Below the pieces are notes generated by a model. It did not search any database, was not told where the DNA came from, and was given only the letters and a program-made list of their open reading frames with translations. A program made the translations under genes and the position numbers. Below, piece by piece: positions 32,739-40,224 of a DNA stretch of 40,224 nt. Position 1 is the stretch's first letter; every line of letters begins with the position of its first letter. This DNA comes from Sulfurovum sp. (GTDB lineage: Bacteria > Campylobacterota > Campylobacteria > Campylobacterales > Sulfurovaceae): contig JAGSGJ010000017.1 in NCBI GenBank assembly GCA_023955225.1, positions 1-40,224 on the forward strand. Reading direction: 5' to 3'.

Positions 32739-35051
32739 ATGAATTATCTCAAAGATATATTTGAATTAAGACACCATAGAGTCGTCAGTGAAGACACTCT
32801 TACTAACGTCTACAATTTTGCAAGAAAATCCCTCATCAGCCTCATACTACTCGAAACGATCTTCCTTTACTTACTCACTCCTTATGTAGGCGATGCCGCT
32901 TATATCTGGTATGGTATTATTCTTGTCTTTACGTTATGGAGACTGCATGATGCTTATGACTTTAAGAATAACCAAAAAAGATATACAACCGAAAGGTGGC
33001 ACAAAAGATTTGTTATTCGGGCGTGGATGACAGCATTGATGTACGCTATCTTGATTCTTTTTATCACGCCTCAGTTAAGTGATTATTATCAACTGCTTGT
33101 ATTTGTGATTATTCTTGGTATGAGTAGTGCTGAGGCAAATACCTTGTCTTACGATTATCGTACCGCCATAGGTTTTCTACTTATACTGTATGTTCCGCTT
33201 TTTGCTACAATGCTTCTCATCACAAAAGTTGAAACGATCATTCTTGCGTTCTTGTTACTGATCTATTTCTTTGCTCAAGCAAATATCATTTTACACTCTT
33301 ATAAACAGAAAAAAACGCTTGACAGCAAAGAAGAAAAAATTTCTGAAATGGAAACAATCCTTCAGGAAAAGCAAGAATTGCTGCACAGTTTATTTGAAGA
33401 AGCTCCCATCGGTATATTCTCCTGTGATACAGACTGTACCATCATCAACTGTAATGAAGAGCTTAGTACACTTTTCCAGAGCCCACAGGAAGAGATCATT
33501 GGACAGACTGCATATAAAGTCTTTAAAAATAGTACCTCTGGAGATCTTAATAGGGTACTCAGAGGCAAACCTCTTGTCTCTAAAGATTCACATTTACTTC
33601 CAAATAGTGAAGAGCTATTAGTAGAGATAAAATATTTTCCATTTACTGACAGTGACAATAAAGGTATAGGTCTCATAGGTCTCGTAGATGATAAAACACA
33701 AGAGTATAAAGCACAAGCACAGTTAAGTATTCTTGCAGCACAGGATTCATTGACTTCCCTTCTCAACAGACGTGGGTTTGAAGAGTACATGAAGAGTATC
33801 ACAAAAGATCTCCGATATGGTACATACTACTCACTTCTTTACTATCTTGATTTAAATGATTTTAAAAATATCAATGACTCGTTAGGACATAGTACAGGAG
33901 ACATTGTGCTTATTGACATAGCCAGACGTTTGAGCAAAGCTTTAACATTTTCTTGTGAGATCTGCCGACTCGGGGGTGATGAGTTTATTGTTGTGATACC
34001 TTTTATCTCCACAAACCTTGAAGTAATGCAAGAGAGAATGCACCATTTTTCTAAGAAGATTACAGATATATTTAAAGAACCACTGGTGATAAATAACTCC
34101 AGTCATCTCTTATCTGCAAGTGTCGGTATGGTTATAGTAGAACCAAATTTTAAAGATGTAGAGGAACTCATACGTCGAGCAGATATTGCCATGTACCAGG
34201 CAAAAGGATCGGGAGAGGTCACATCATCTTACAATGCTAAAATCGATGAAAAACAACAAGAACAATTTGCACTTCAATCGGACCTCCATCATGCATTAAG
34301 AGAGAAAGAGTTCATACTTCTTCTTCAACCAATCGTTTCTATGCCAGATGATACAGTCATCGCAGCAGAAACACTTCTACGTTGGCAACACCCAACAAAA
34401 GGACTTCTCAGTCCGGACAAATTTATCCCGCTCCTCATTAAAAGTGGATTGCTTTGGGACACAACATGGTGGATCCTGGAAGAAACATGTATACAGATAA
34501 GCAGATGGAAAAGACAGAACCGATGGAGTTTGGACTATATATCGATCAATATCAATGTACTACAGCTTCTGGAAGATAATTTCGCTCCACAGTACCTTAG
34601 TATGATAGAACATCATGGACTAAACTGTTCAGATATTACCTTAGAGATCACAGAACAAACATTGGTAGAAAACTTTAAAAATACAAAAGAGGTCATCTCT
34701 ATTTTACAACAGCACGGGGTACGATTTGCCATAGATGACTTCGGTGTAGGATATTCTTCACTTTCATATATTCAAAACCTCTCTCTTGATGCGATTAAAA
34801 TAGATAAATCGTTTGTCCTGAATATAGAAAATAAAGTTTCAGATATTGCACTCATTAAAACCATATTTCACATTGCGGAACAGTTTAATTATACGCTTGT
34901 GATAGAGGGAATTGAAAATGAAAAACAAAAAGAAATACTCTTTAACCTCGATAACAATCTTGTTTATCAAGGTTTCTATTTTTCTAAACCTATTCCAAAA
35001 GAAGAGTTTAGTATCAAATATTTAGATAGTAAAAATATCATCAACTCATAG
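32739..35051 (+). CDS. Membrane PAS-GGDEF-EAL cyclic di-GMP enzyme
   Basis: The product of about 770 residues has six N-terminal membrane helices (about 25-185), a coiled stretch and a PAS domain (about 210-325). The GGDEF domain keeps RLGGDEFIVVIP but lacks the RxxD inhibitory site. The EAL domain keeps ETLLRW, LEITEQ, AIDDFGVGYSS, IKIDKSFV, IEGIEN and the closing QGFYFSKP, so phosphodiesterase activity is plausible; ETL replaces EAL. I chose ATG 32739, with AAGAGGG eleven bases before it. A longer start at 32676 has no ribosome-binding site. Net direction of c-di-GMP turnover is not readable. Confidence 0.88.
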   Translation: MNYLKDIFELRHHRVVSEDTLTNVYNFARKSLISLILLETIFLYLLTPYVGDAAYIWYGIILVFTLWRLHDAYDFKNNQKRYTTERWHKRFVIRAWMTALMYAILILFITPQLSDYYQLLVFVIILGMSSAEANTLSYDYRTAIGFLLILYVPLFATMLLITKVETIILAFLLLIYFFAQANIILHSYKQKKTLDSKEEKISEMETILQEKQELLHSLFEEAPIGIFSCDTDCTIINCNEELSTLFQSPQEEIIGQTAYKVFKNSTSGDLNRVLRGKPLVSKDSHLLPNSEELLVEIKYFPFTDSDNKGIGLIGLVDDKTQEYKAQAQLSILAAQDSLTSLLNRRGFEEYMKSITKDLRYGTYYSLLYYLDLNDFKNINDSLGHSTGDIVLIDIARRLSKALTFSCEICRLGGDEFIVVIPFISTNLEVMQERMHHFSKKITDIFKEPLVINNSSHLLSASVGMVIVEPNFKDVEELIRRADIAMYQAKGSGEVTSSYNAKIDEKQQEQFALQSDLHHALREKEFILLLQPIVSMPDDTVIAAETLLRWQHPTKGLLSPDKFIPLLIKSGLLWDTTWWILEETCIQISRWKRQNRWSLDYISININVLQLLEDNFAPQYLSMIEHHGLNCSDITLEITEQTLVENFKNTKEVISILQQHGVRFAIDDFGVGYSSLSYIQNLSLDAIKIDKSFVLNIENKVSDIALIKTIFHIAEQFNYTLVIEGIENEKQKEILFNLDNNLVYQGFYFSKPIPKEEFSIKYLDSKNIINS

Positions 35052-35161
35052 CGAACTTTAATATCATATAAGTGCTTTCTTTACGTCTATAGAACACATA
35101 TGTTAGCCATTAAGTATATAACTGTACAATATACTACTTCATAACTTTAAAGGCAATCAAA

Positions 35162-35680
35162 ATGGAATTTTTAGATATTTTCTCACTCTCTGATGTATTT
35201 ATAGCTGCTACAGGATTGATGTTCGTAAGTATTCTAAGAATCTATTATGATTCTTATATAGAAAAGAAAAAAGTTACACGTTTTGGCAGCTCACTCGAAC
35301 TCTATAATACTACCGTTGAGGATGCTGAAGAAGGATTACTGATTATTTCACATACTAATGAAATTATTTTTCTGAATACAGAAGCTACAAAAATACTTAA
35401 CACAAATAAAAAGAGACTTGATTTAAACTATCTTAATGACATTCGTATAGAAAATGATGATACACAGACAAATGAAAGTTTTATGGAAATGATACATGCT
35501 AAGAATAATATAGTCCATGCACATATAATAACTAATTCTCATACATTAGCCATAATAGCAACTGTTAATAAAGTAAACATATCCTCTCAAGAAGACAACT
35601 ATTGGTATGTTGTTATCTTGCGTGATATGACACTTATGAATGATCTTAAAGAAAAAGCACAGAATCTTTTGTCAGTTTGA
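35162..35680 (+). CDS. Small membrane PAS-domain protein without output domain
   Basis: The 172-residue protein has one N-terminal membrane segment (DVFIAATGLMFVSILRIYYDSY), a short basic turn (EKKKVTR) and one PAS-like domain (about 48-160). GLLIISHTNEIIFLNTEATKIL is the typical first half, and WYVVILRDMTLMNDLKEKA ends it where kinases continue into a coiled coil. The protein stops there, so no kinase, GGDEF or HTH output is attached. It follows the GGDEF-EAL gene by 110 bases on the same strand and may be a partner sensor or the remnant of a longer one. AAAGG precedes its ATG. Confidence 0.7.
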   Translation: MEFLDIFSLSDVFIAATGLMFVSILRIYYDSYIEKKKVTRFGSSLELYNTTVEDAEEGLLIISHTNEIIFLNTEATKILNTNKKRLDLNYLNDIRIENDDTQTNESFMEMIHAKNNIVHAHIITNSHTLAIIATVNKVNISSQEDNYWYVVILRDMTLMNDLKEKAQNLLSV

Positions 35681-35757
35681 GAAAACTACATTATAAATAA
35701 ATTGATATATGATTTAAAAGGAAACTGTCTTAAATCTATTGTAGTCTGTTAATTTCC

Positions 35758-35802
35758 TTATTTTGTAGCTACAAATTCTATATCTAAATCGTATACTCCA
35801 TT
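35758..35802 (-). pseudogene. Decayed duplicate of the tolA 3' end, overlapping the end of pheA
   Basis: On the minus strand one frame reads NGVYDLDIEFVATK and then stops (TAA at 35758-35760). This aligns without gaps to the last 14 residues of TolA, NRAYELDVEFIATE plus stop (36645-36689). Eight of 14 residues are identical and most other changes are conservative. At the DNA level 34 of 45 bases match. A TGA lies directly before the matching stretch, so it is not a gene. The pheA stop codon (35784-35786) lies inside it in another frame. See findings for the insertion model. Confidence 0.65.
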
Positions 35803-36635
35803 TCATAATGTCTATGACTCTCATAAACACCTAGTATTCTTACATCTTCTGCAAAAAATGCTACTTCTTTTAAAGCAAGTCTCAAAATATCTGAATCAAT
35901 ATGCCCATCAATATCGATATGAAATTGACTCCCTGGAAGCATTTGGGTTCCCATATAACTTTCTATTTTTAAAAGGTTAATGCCATTGCTTGCAAAACCA
36001 CCAAGTACTTTATAGAGGGCTGCTGGTATGTTTTTTACCTGAAAGACCAATGAAGTAATGTATCTTTTAGATGGTTCATAAAGAGGTACATTTTTTTCTC
36101 GTGAAAGTATGAAAAACCGTGTAGTATTTCCATGTTTATCTTCAAAGTTTTCTTTTAAGATCTGTAACCCGTAAATATCTGCTGCAAGTCTCGAAGCGAC
36201 AGCGGCTCTTTGTCTGTCTTTTAATGCAACTAACTCCATGGCTGCCCCTGCAGTATCAAGTTTAGCTTCTGCTTTCAAACCTAATGAAAGTATATTGTTA
36301 TGGCACTGTGCCAATGCCTGAGGATGGGAAGCAACATATTTCAAATCTTCCAACTTTGCATCTGGCAGTGCAAGTAAACAATGTACTATCGGTTCAAAAT
36401 GCTCAGCGATGACATGCAGTGCCATTTTAGGAATCAATCTATAAATCTCTTCTACTCTTCCCGCTGTGGAGTTTTCCAAAGGAATCATGGCCAGATCTGT
36501 ATCTCCCCGTTCTACCATCCACATCGCTTCTTGAAAAGTATCACAAGCAATTGTTTCATATGTCTCATAGGCATTTCTACACGCTTGTTCCGAATATGCG
36601 CCTTGAACACCTTGATATGCTATTGTTTTATTCAT
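35784..36635 (-). CDS. pheA: Prephenate dehydratase (monofunctional)
   Basis: The 283-residue enzyme converts prephenate to phenylpyruvate for phenylalanine synthesis. It opens directly with the PDT domain (IAYQGVQGAYSEQA) and keeps the catalytic GNTTRFFILS near residue 170. A regulatory ACT domain (LVFQVKNIPAALYKVLGGFA) follows, with KIESYMG in place of the usual ESRP motif. No N-terminal chorismate mutase domain is present, although many Campylobacterota PheA proteins have one. The end, ILGVYESHRHYE, recalls alphaproteobacterial stand-alone enzymes. It sits between tolA and tolB, an unusual place. It begins nine bases after the tolA stop, and its last codons overlap a decayed copy of the tolA tail. 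Confidence 0.93.
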   Translation of the reverse strand: MNKTIAYQGVQGAYSEQACRNAYETYETIACDTFQEAMWMVERGDTDLAMIPLENSTAGRVEEIYRLIPKMALHVIAEHFEPIVHCLLALPDAKLEDLKYVASHPQALAQCHNNILSLGLKAEAKLDTAGAAMELVALKDRQRAAVASRLAADIYGLQILKENFEDKHGNTTRFFILSREKNVPLYEPSKRYITSLVFQVKNIPAALYKVLGGFASNGINLLKIESYMGTQMLPGSQFHIDIDGHIDSDILRLALKEVAFFAEDVRILGVYESHRHYEMEYTI

Positions 36636-36644
36636 ATTAGACCC

Positions 36645-37394
36645 CTATTCTGTAGCTATAAACTCTACATCTAATTCATAAGCTCTGTTTCCCTTATGCT
36701 GGCCAAAACCTATAGTTTGCAACTGTTTCAAGTAAGCCATTAGACCTGAGTTAAATGCTTCACTTCCTGATGCAGTGATGACTTTAAACTTGAATGCACC
36801 ACTGGGTTCAACCTTTATCCATACTTTTGCTTTCTCTCCTGCATATTCACTTTGTGCAGGCCAACCCTTAAGTTTCTCTTCTACTTTTGAAAAATAGGCA
36901 TTTTCAATCCCTCTATCACTAGGTTTTTGTACTTTAATTGAATTTGTAAATAATTCACTCGCACTTACTTTTGGCTTAGGTACCTTTTGCTTTCTCACTT
37001 TTTTACTTGTAGAGACATTAGCAAAAAGATCTTTTGGTTTATTTACTTTTTTAGGTTTTTTTGTATTACTATCTTTTTTCTTTTTGGGAGTCTTAACTTT
37101 TTTAACTATTTTCTCTTTAATTACTTTTTTCTTTACAACCTTTTTCTTTACAACTTCTTTTTTTCTAACTATCTTTTTCGGTTTTTTTTTCACAACCTTT
37201 TTAGTCTGTTTTTTATGTGTTGATTTAGGTGAACTCATAGAAATACGAATACTATTTTCATTCTTTTTGACATAATGCACAGATTTTTTTGCATCACGCG
37301 TATTGAAGTAAAAGAGTAATATGATGATAAGGGTAAAGTAAATACCAAAAGCCAAGACTCCCGAGATAAACGTAGAAGACTTATTATTCATCAT
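36645..37394 (-). CDS. tolA: TolA/TonB-like energy transducer
   Basis: The 249-residue protein has an N-terminal membrane helix (GVLAFGIYFTLIIILLFYF). A very Lys- and Val-rich periplasmic linker (about 55-135, runs such as VVKKKVVKKKVIKEKIVKK) follows, then a TonB/TolA-like C-terminal domain (about 165-249, VWIKVEPSGAFKFKVITASG). Position after tolQ and tolR and in the cluster with tolB-pal favours TolA, which links the inner-membrane motor to Pal, over TonB. It overlaps tolR by four bases (ATGA). Confidence 0.85.
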   Translation of the reverse strand: MMNNKSSTFISGVLAFGIYFTLIIILLFYFNTRDAKKSVHYVKKNENSIRISMSSPKSTHKKQTKKVVKKKPKKIVRKKEVVKKKVVKKKVIKEKIVKKVKTPKKKKDSNTKKPKKVNKPKDLFANVSTSKKVRKQKVPKPKVSASELFTNSIKVQKPSDRGIENAYFSKVEEKLKGWPAQSEYAGEKAKVWIKVEPSGAFKFKVITASGSEAFNSGLMAYLKQLQTIGFGQHKGNRAYELDVEFIATE

Positions 37395-37777
37395 AATGTT
37401 ATAAGAGAGACCTTCTCAAAGCCAGCTGCTTTCACACTTTTAAGTAGGTACATGACATTTTTATATTGTAGTTCCTCATCTGCTCGTATATACACTTCAG
37501 AGCTTTTATCAAATTTTACAGATTGATTTACAAAATCATCTGCAAAAGTTTTTAAAGTATAGGTATCTTTATTCAAATAAATTTTTTGATTCCTATCCAT
37601 ACGGATGGTAAGCGTTTTTGCTTTTACTACCTTCTGTGTTTTAGAACCTTGCGGTAAAGCTATTTGTTCTTGAAAAGTAATAGTAGGAGCAGTGACCATA
37701 AGGATGGCCATAAGTACCAACATAACATCCACAAGAGGCGTAATGTTCAAGTCTGGACTATCATCCCAACTAAACAT
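37391..37777 (-). CDS. tolR: TolR/ExbD family protein
   Basis: The 128-residue protein has the family signature at its N-terminus: LNITPLVDVMLVLMAILMVTA, with the membrane aspartate in LVDV that is essential for proton-driven motor function. A periplasmic domain follows (YIRADEELQYKNVMYLLKSVKAAG). It works with the TolQ protein encoded two bases upstream. Placement with the tol genes favours TolR over ExbD; the families cannot be separated by sequence here. Confidence 0.9.
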   Translation of the reverse strand: MFSWDDSPDLNITPLVDVMLVLMAILMVTAPTITFQEQIALPQGSKTQKVVKAKTLTIRMDRNQKIYLNKDTYTLKTFADDFVNQSVKFDKSSEVYIRADEELQYKNVMYLLKSVKAAGFEKVSLITL

Positions 37778-37779
37778 GA

Positions 37780-38382
37780 TTAGTCCTCGTTAACCTGAGA
37801 TAGTATCACTTCTGATTGAGAAGAGAGCAGTGAGCTCAACTCATAAGCCTTACGTTTGAGTATCAGATGAAATGAATAAGCAAATATAGCTACTGCAATA
37901 CCTGCGGCTGTAGCTATTAGTGCTTCAGATATTGCTGGTGCTACAACACTCAAAGAAGCACTTGACTGTGCTCCCAATTTGGTAAAAGTTTCAAGTATCC
38001 CTATCACCGTACCAAAAAGACCGATAAACGGAGAAGTTGATGCAATGATAGAGAGCCAAGTAAGCCCTTTAGTGGAAACACGTATTGCATCAGAAGATGC
38101 TGCTTGGAGTATCGCTTTATTGGGTGTATTAACACGAGACAGATAAGTAAAAATAAGTGAGTTACTGGCCACTGATTTTGACTGACCTGTATAGAGTGCT
38201 TTAAGTGATTTTGCTTCAGAAGAAATACGTGCGTTTAAGATATAAAACCTATCCAAAAATACCCAAAATGTAGCAATAAAATACACTGAAAGTAAAAGCA
38301 GTACAAATATAGTTATTGCACTGCTTTCAAAGAAATAAGTAGCGAGAGAGTCCAAATTAGAAAGACTTTCCGATTTGCTCAA
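37780..38382 (-). CDS. tolQ: TolQ/ExbB family proton-channel protein
   Basis: The 200-residue inner-membrane protein has three helices: one near residues 20-40, and two in the conserved C-terminal half (LSIIASTSPFIGLFGTVIGILETF, then ISEALIATAAGIAVAIFAYSFH). The FGTV and ALIATAAGIAVAI segments line the proton path in ExbB/TolQ. Its start overlaps atpC by 26 bases, so the motor genes follow the ATP synthase operon directly, as in other Campylobacterota. Confidence 0.92.
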   Translation of the reverse strand: MSKSESLSNLDSLATYFFESSAITIFVLLLLSVYFIATFWVFLDRFYILNARISSEAKSLKALYTGQSKSVASNSLIFTYLSRVNTPNKAILQAASSDAIRVSTKGLTWLSIIASTSPFIGLFGTVIGILETFTKLGAQSSASLSVVAPAISEALIATAAGIAVAIFAYSFHLILKRKAYELSSLLSSQSEVILSQVNED

Positions 38383-38743
38383 CTTTGCTTACCGCTGCTG
38401 CGATAGCTGTGCTAGAAGCTTCTGTACTCTTAAGTAACTCTTTTGCTGACTCAAGTGCTTTTGCAAGATCACTATCTTCACCAGAAAGAGCAACTGCACC
38501 ATCTACGATACAAGTTGTTTTCTCTTCATCGACTTTTACATATCCAGAGTTAATAGCTACCGCTACTTCACTTCCGTCTGCTTTATCGATCACAATTACA
38601 CCTGTATCAAGTAATGATACCAAAGTAGCATGATTGGCTAAAACACCAAATTCACCCTCAGACCCTGGTAATGTTACCTGTTTTACTTCAGCGTCAAATA
38701 TCACACCGTTAGGTGTGACTATTTCTAGCTTCATAAGTTCCAT
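38357..38743 (-). CDS. atpC: ATP synthase epsilon subunit
   Basis: The 128-residue F1 subunit has a beta-sandwich N-terminal domain (LEIVTPNGVIFDAEVKQVTLPGSEGEFGVLANHATLV) and a C-terminal helical hairpin (LAKALESAKELLKSTEASSTAI). Epsilon couples rotation to catalysis and can inhibit ATP hydrolysis. The first ATG has AAAGGA at good spacing and is preferred over the ATG three codons later. It follows atpD by 29 bases. Confidence 0.95.
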   Translation of the reverse strand: MELMKLEIVTPNGVIFDAEVKQVTLPGSEGEFGVLANHATLVSLLDTGVIVIDKADGSEVAVAINSGYVKVDEEKTTCIVDGAVALSGEDSDLAKALESAKELLKSTEASSTAIAAAVSKVEQIGKSF

Positions 38744-38772
38744 AATTATCCTTTATAAGACAAGAGCTAAGA

Positions 38773-40173
38773 TTACTTAGCGTTAATCTTATCGTTTTTA
38801 GCAATAGCTTCAGCCATGTTACCTACCATGTAGAACGCAGCTTCATTCATGTCATCATATTTACCTTCAAGAAGACCTTTAAATCCTTCAAGAGTCTCTT
38901 CAAGTGTAACATATACACCTGGGGAACCTGTAAATACTTCAGCAACGTGGAATGGTTGAGAAAGGTATTTTTCAATCTTTCTAGCTCTTTCAACAACAAG
39001 TTTGTCATCTTCAGAAAGCTCATCCATACCAAGAATCGCAATGATATCTTGAAGATCTTTATACTTTTGAAGAAGTTGTTGTACGCCTCTAGCAATACCA
39101 TAGTGCTCTTCACCAACAATTTGAGGAGAAAGCATTCTTGAAGTTGAATCCAATGGATCAACCGCAGGATAGATACCTTTTTCAGCAATTGATCTGTTAA
39201 GAACTGTTGTTGCATCCAAGTGAGCAAATACAGACGCTGGAGCCGGGTCAGTTAAGTCATCCGCTGGTACATATACTGCTTGAACAGAAGTAATAGAACC
39301 TTTAGTTGTTGATGTAATTCTCTCTTGAAGTGCACCCATCTCTCTCGCAAGTGTTGGTTGGTAACCAACAGCTGAAGGGATACGACCAAGAAGTGCAGAC
39401 ATCTCTGAACCTGATTGAGCAAATCTAAAGATATTATCGATAAACATCAATACATCAAGGCCCATCTCATCTCTAAAGTACTCAGCCATAGTAAGACCAG
39501 TAAGTGCGATACGGTTACGTGCACCTGGAGGCTCTGACATTTGACCGTAGCACAGTGCAACTTTGTCAAGTACGTTTGATTCTTTCATTTCGTAGTAAAG
39601 GTCATTTCCTTCACGTGTTCTTTCACCAACACCGGCAAATACAGAGTATCCAGAGTGTTTAAGAGCAACGTTGTTAATAAGTTCCATAATAATTACGGTT
39701 TTACCAACACCGACACCACCAAATAGTCCAACTTTACCACCTTTGTTATAAGGAGCAAGAAGGTCAACTACTTTGATACCTGTTTCAAAAACTTCTGTTT
39801 TTGTACTTTGCTCTTCAAATGGTGGTGGATCTCTATGGATTGACCAGTATTCTTTAGCGTTAACTTCACCAGCATCATCAATTGCTTCACCGATAACGTT
39901 GAAGATACGTCCAAGAACTGCTTCACCAACAGGAACTTTGATAGAAGAACCAGTCGCTCTGACCTCTTGACCTCTTACAACACCTTCACTCATATCCATA
40001 GCAATTGTTCTAACTCTGTGATCACCTAATTGTGCTGCTACTTCTAAAACCAATTTTTGTTCTTTACCGTCAACCATGAATGTTGTTTCTAACGCTTCGT
40101 TAATATCCGGTAGGTAGTCTGTAAAATCCACATCGAGAACGGGACCTAAGACTTGTACTATTTTACCTGTCAT
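38773..40173 (-). CDS. atpD: ATP synthase beta subunit
   Basis: The 466-residue catalytic subunit of F1 shows the P-loop GLFGGVGVGKTVIIMELINN near residue 148. It also has the catalytic glutamate region AGVGERTREGNDLYYEM near residue 180, FIDNIFRFAQSGSEMSALLGRIPSAVGYQPTLA near residue 245, and SITSVQAVYVPADDLTDPAPA near residue 305. Length and sequence are standard. A GAGGAG ribosome-binding site lies just upstream. Confidence 0.99.
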   Translation of the reverse strand: MTGKIVQVLGPVLDVDFTDYLPDINEALETTFMVDGKEQKLVLEVAAQLGDHRVRTIAMDMSEGVVRGQEVRATGSSIKVPVGEAVLGRIFNVIGEAIDDAGEVNAKEYWSIHRDPPPFEEQSTKTEVFETGIKVVDLLAPYNKGGKVGLFGGVGVGKTVIIMELINNVALKHSGYSVFAGVGERTREGNDLYYEMKESNVLDKVALCYGQMSEPPGARNRIALTGLTMAEYFRDEMGLDVLMFIDNIFRFAQSGSEMSALLGRIPSAVGYQPTLAREMGALQERITSTTKGSITSVQAVYVPADDLTDPAPASVFAHLDATTVLNRSIAEKGIYPAVDPLDSTSRMLSPQIVGEEHYGIARGVQQLLQKYKDLQDIIAILGMDELSEDDKLVVERARKIEKYLSQPFHVAEVFTGSPGVYVTLEETLEGFKGLLEGKYDDMNEAAFYMVGNMAEAIAKNDKINAK

Positions 40174-40187
40174 TACTTCTCCTCTAA

Positions 40188-40224
40188 TTATTTCATTGAT
40201 TCCACACCACTGATGATCTCTATG
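40188..40224 (-). CDS. atpG: ATP synthase gamma subunit, C-terminal end
   Basis: The last 11 codons of a gene enter the window, reading IEIISGVESMK and a TAA stop at 40188-40190. This matches the C-terminal ITKEIIEIISGAxA helix of F1 gamma subunits. Position directly before atpD, 14 bases away, agrees with the atpA-atpG-atpD-atpC order. The rest lies beyond the window. Confidence 0.8.
   Translation of the reverse strand, partial: IEIISGVESMK

Noticed and set aside
33362..33802. Open frame of 146 codons antisense to the GGDEF-EAL gene
   Set aside because: It covers the PAS coding region on the opposite strand, has no plausible start signals and no recognisable domain.
36987..37223. Phe-rich open frames antisense to the tolA linker
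   Set aside because: They arise from the complement of Lys codons (AAA to TTT) and are not genes.
1..40224. CRISPR array, tRNA/rRNA genes, prophage, insertion sequence or defence system
   Set aside because: I looked for regular repeats, tRNA-like clover-leaf sequences in the gaps, transposase or integrase motifs and defence-type domains. None was seen.

Overview
This AT-rich, gene-dense window looks like the chromosome of a member of the Campylobacterota (Epsilonproteobacteria). Its gene order points to a free-living Sulfurovum- or Sulfurimonas-like lineage rather than a host-adapted pathogen; the genus is inference. The main evidence is conserved neighbourhoods. The block amidase - nitronate monooxygenase-like - tyrS - spoT - rpoZ - pyrH - M23 peptidase - ftsX - ftsE - trmB - FlpA-like lipoprotein - rluD matches, from memory, the Campylobacter jejuni order around Cj1269c-Cj1280c. 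The chain atpG-atpD-atpC-tolQ-tolR-tolA ... tolB-pal-cpoB ... slyD also matches the epsilon arrangement. I see no rRNA, tRNA, CRISPR, insertion sequence or prophage.

Layout. 1-190: start of a CCA-adding enzyme gene. 287-1871: leuD-leuB (minus). 2108-6541: rpoD, a CinA-like molybdopterin-binding-domain protein, an MFS exporter and a DTW-domain tRNA-modifying enzyme (plus). 6699-7217: ppa. 7275-20319: the long minus-strand core block above, with two tandem amidases. 20378-23210: a small exported protein, a TtcA-like enzyme, mtnN and fabD (minus). 23299-23472: rubredoxin (plus). 23482-24786: a degenerate hybrid-kinase-like protein. 25013-25528: slyD. 25604-27783: divergent proA and proC. 27793-31030: L,D-transpeptidase, cpoB, pal and tolB (minus). 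31163-35680: AmmeMemoRadiSam A and B, a membrane GGDEF-EAL protein and a membrane PAS protein (plus). 35784-36635: pheA. 36645-40224: tolA, tolR, tolQ, atpC, atpD and the end of atpG (minus).

How the genes work together. Much of the window concerns the cell envelope: two amidases, an FtsEX-EnvC-like module that would control amidases at division, an L,D-transpeptidase, and the complete Tol-Pal set. A second theme is core information processing: sigma-70, omega, SpoT, TyrS, and several tRNA/rRNA modification enzymes.

Most interesting features. (1) The Tol-Pal cluster is split between tolA and tolB by about 5.5 kb of foreign-looking genes. The break next to pheA still carries a decayed second copy of the last codons of tolA (35758-35802). 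This suggests that pheA, which looks like a stand-alone alphaproteobacterial-type enzyme, entered at the 3' end of tolA. (2) The protein at 23482-24786 has the outline of a hybrid histidine kinase, but the recognisable catalytic and phosphorylation residues have been replaced. (3) AmmeMemoRadiSam A and B overlap each other, but no radical SAM partner is in view. (4) The TtcA-like enzyme appears to lack one expected iron-sulfur cysteine. (5) A hairpin-rich segment lies between proA and proC. No wholly new multi-gene system was evident.
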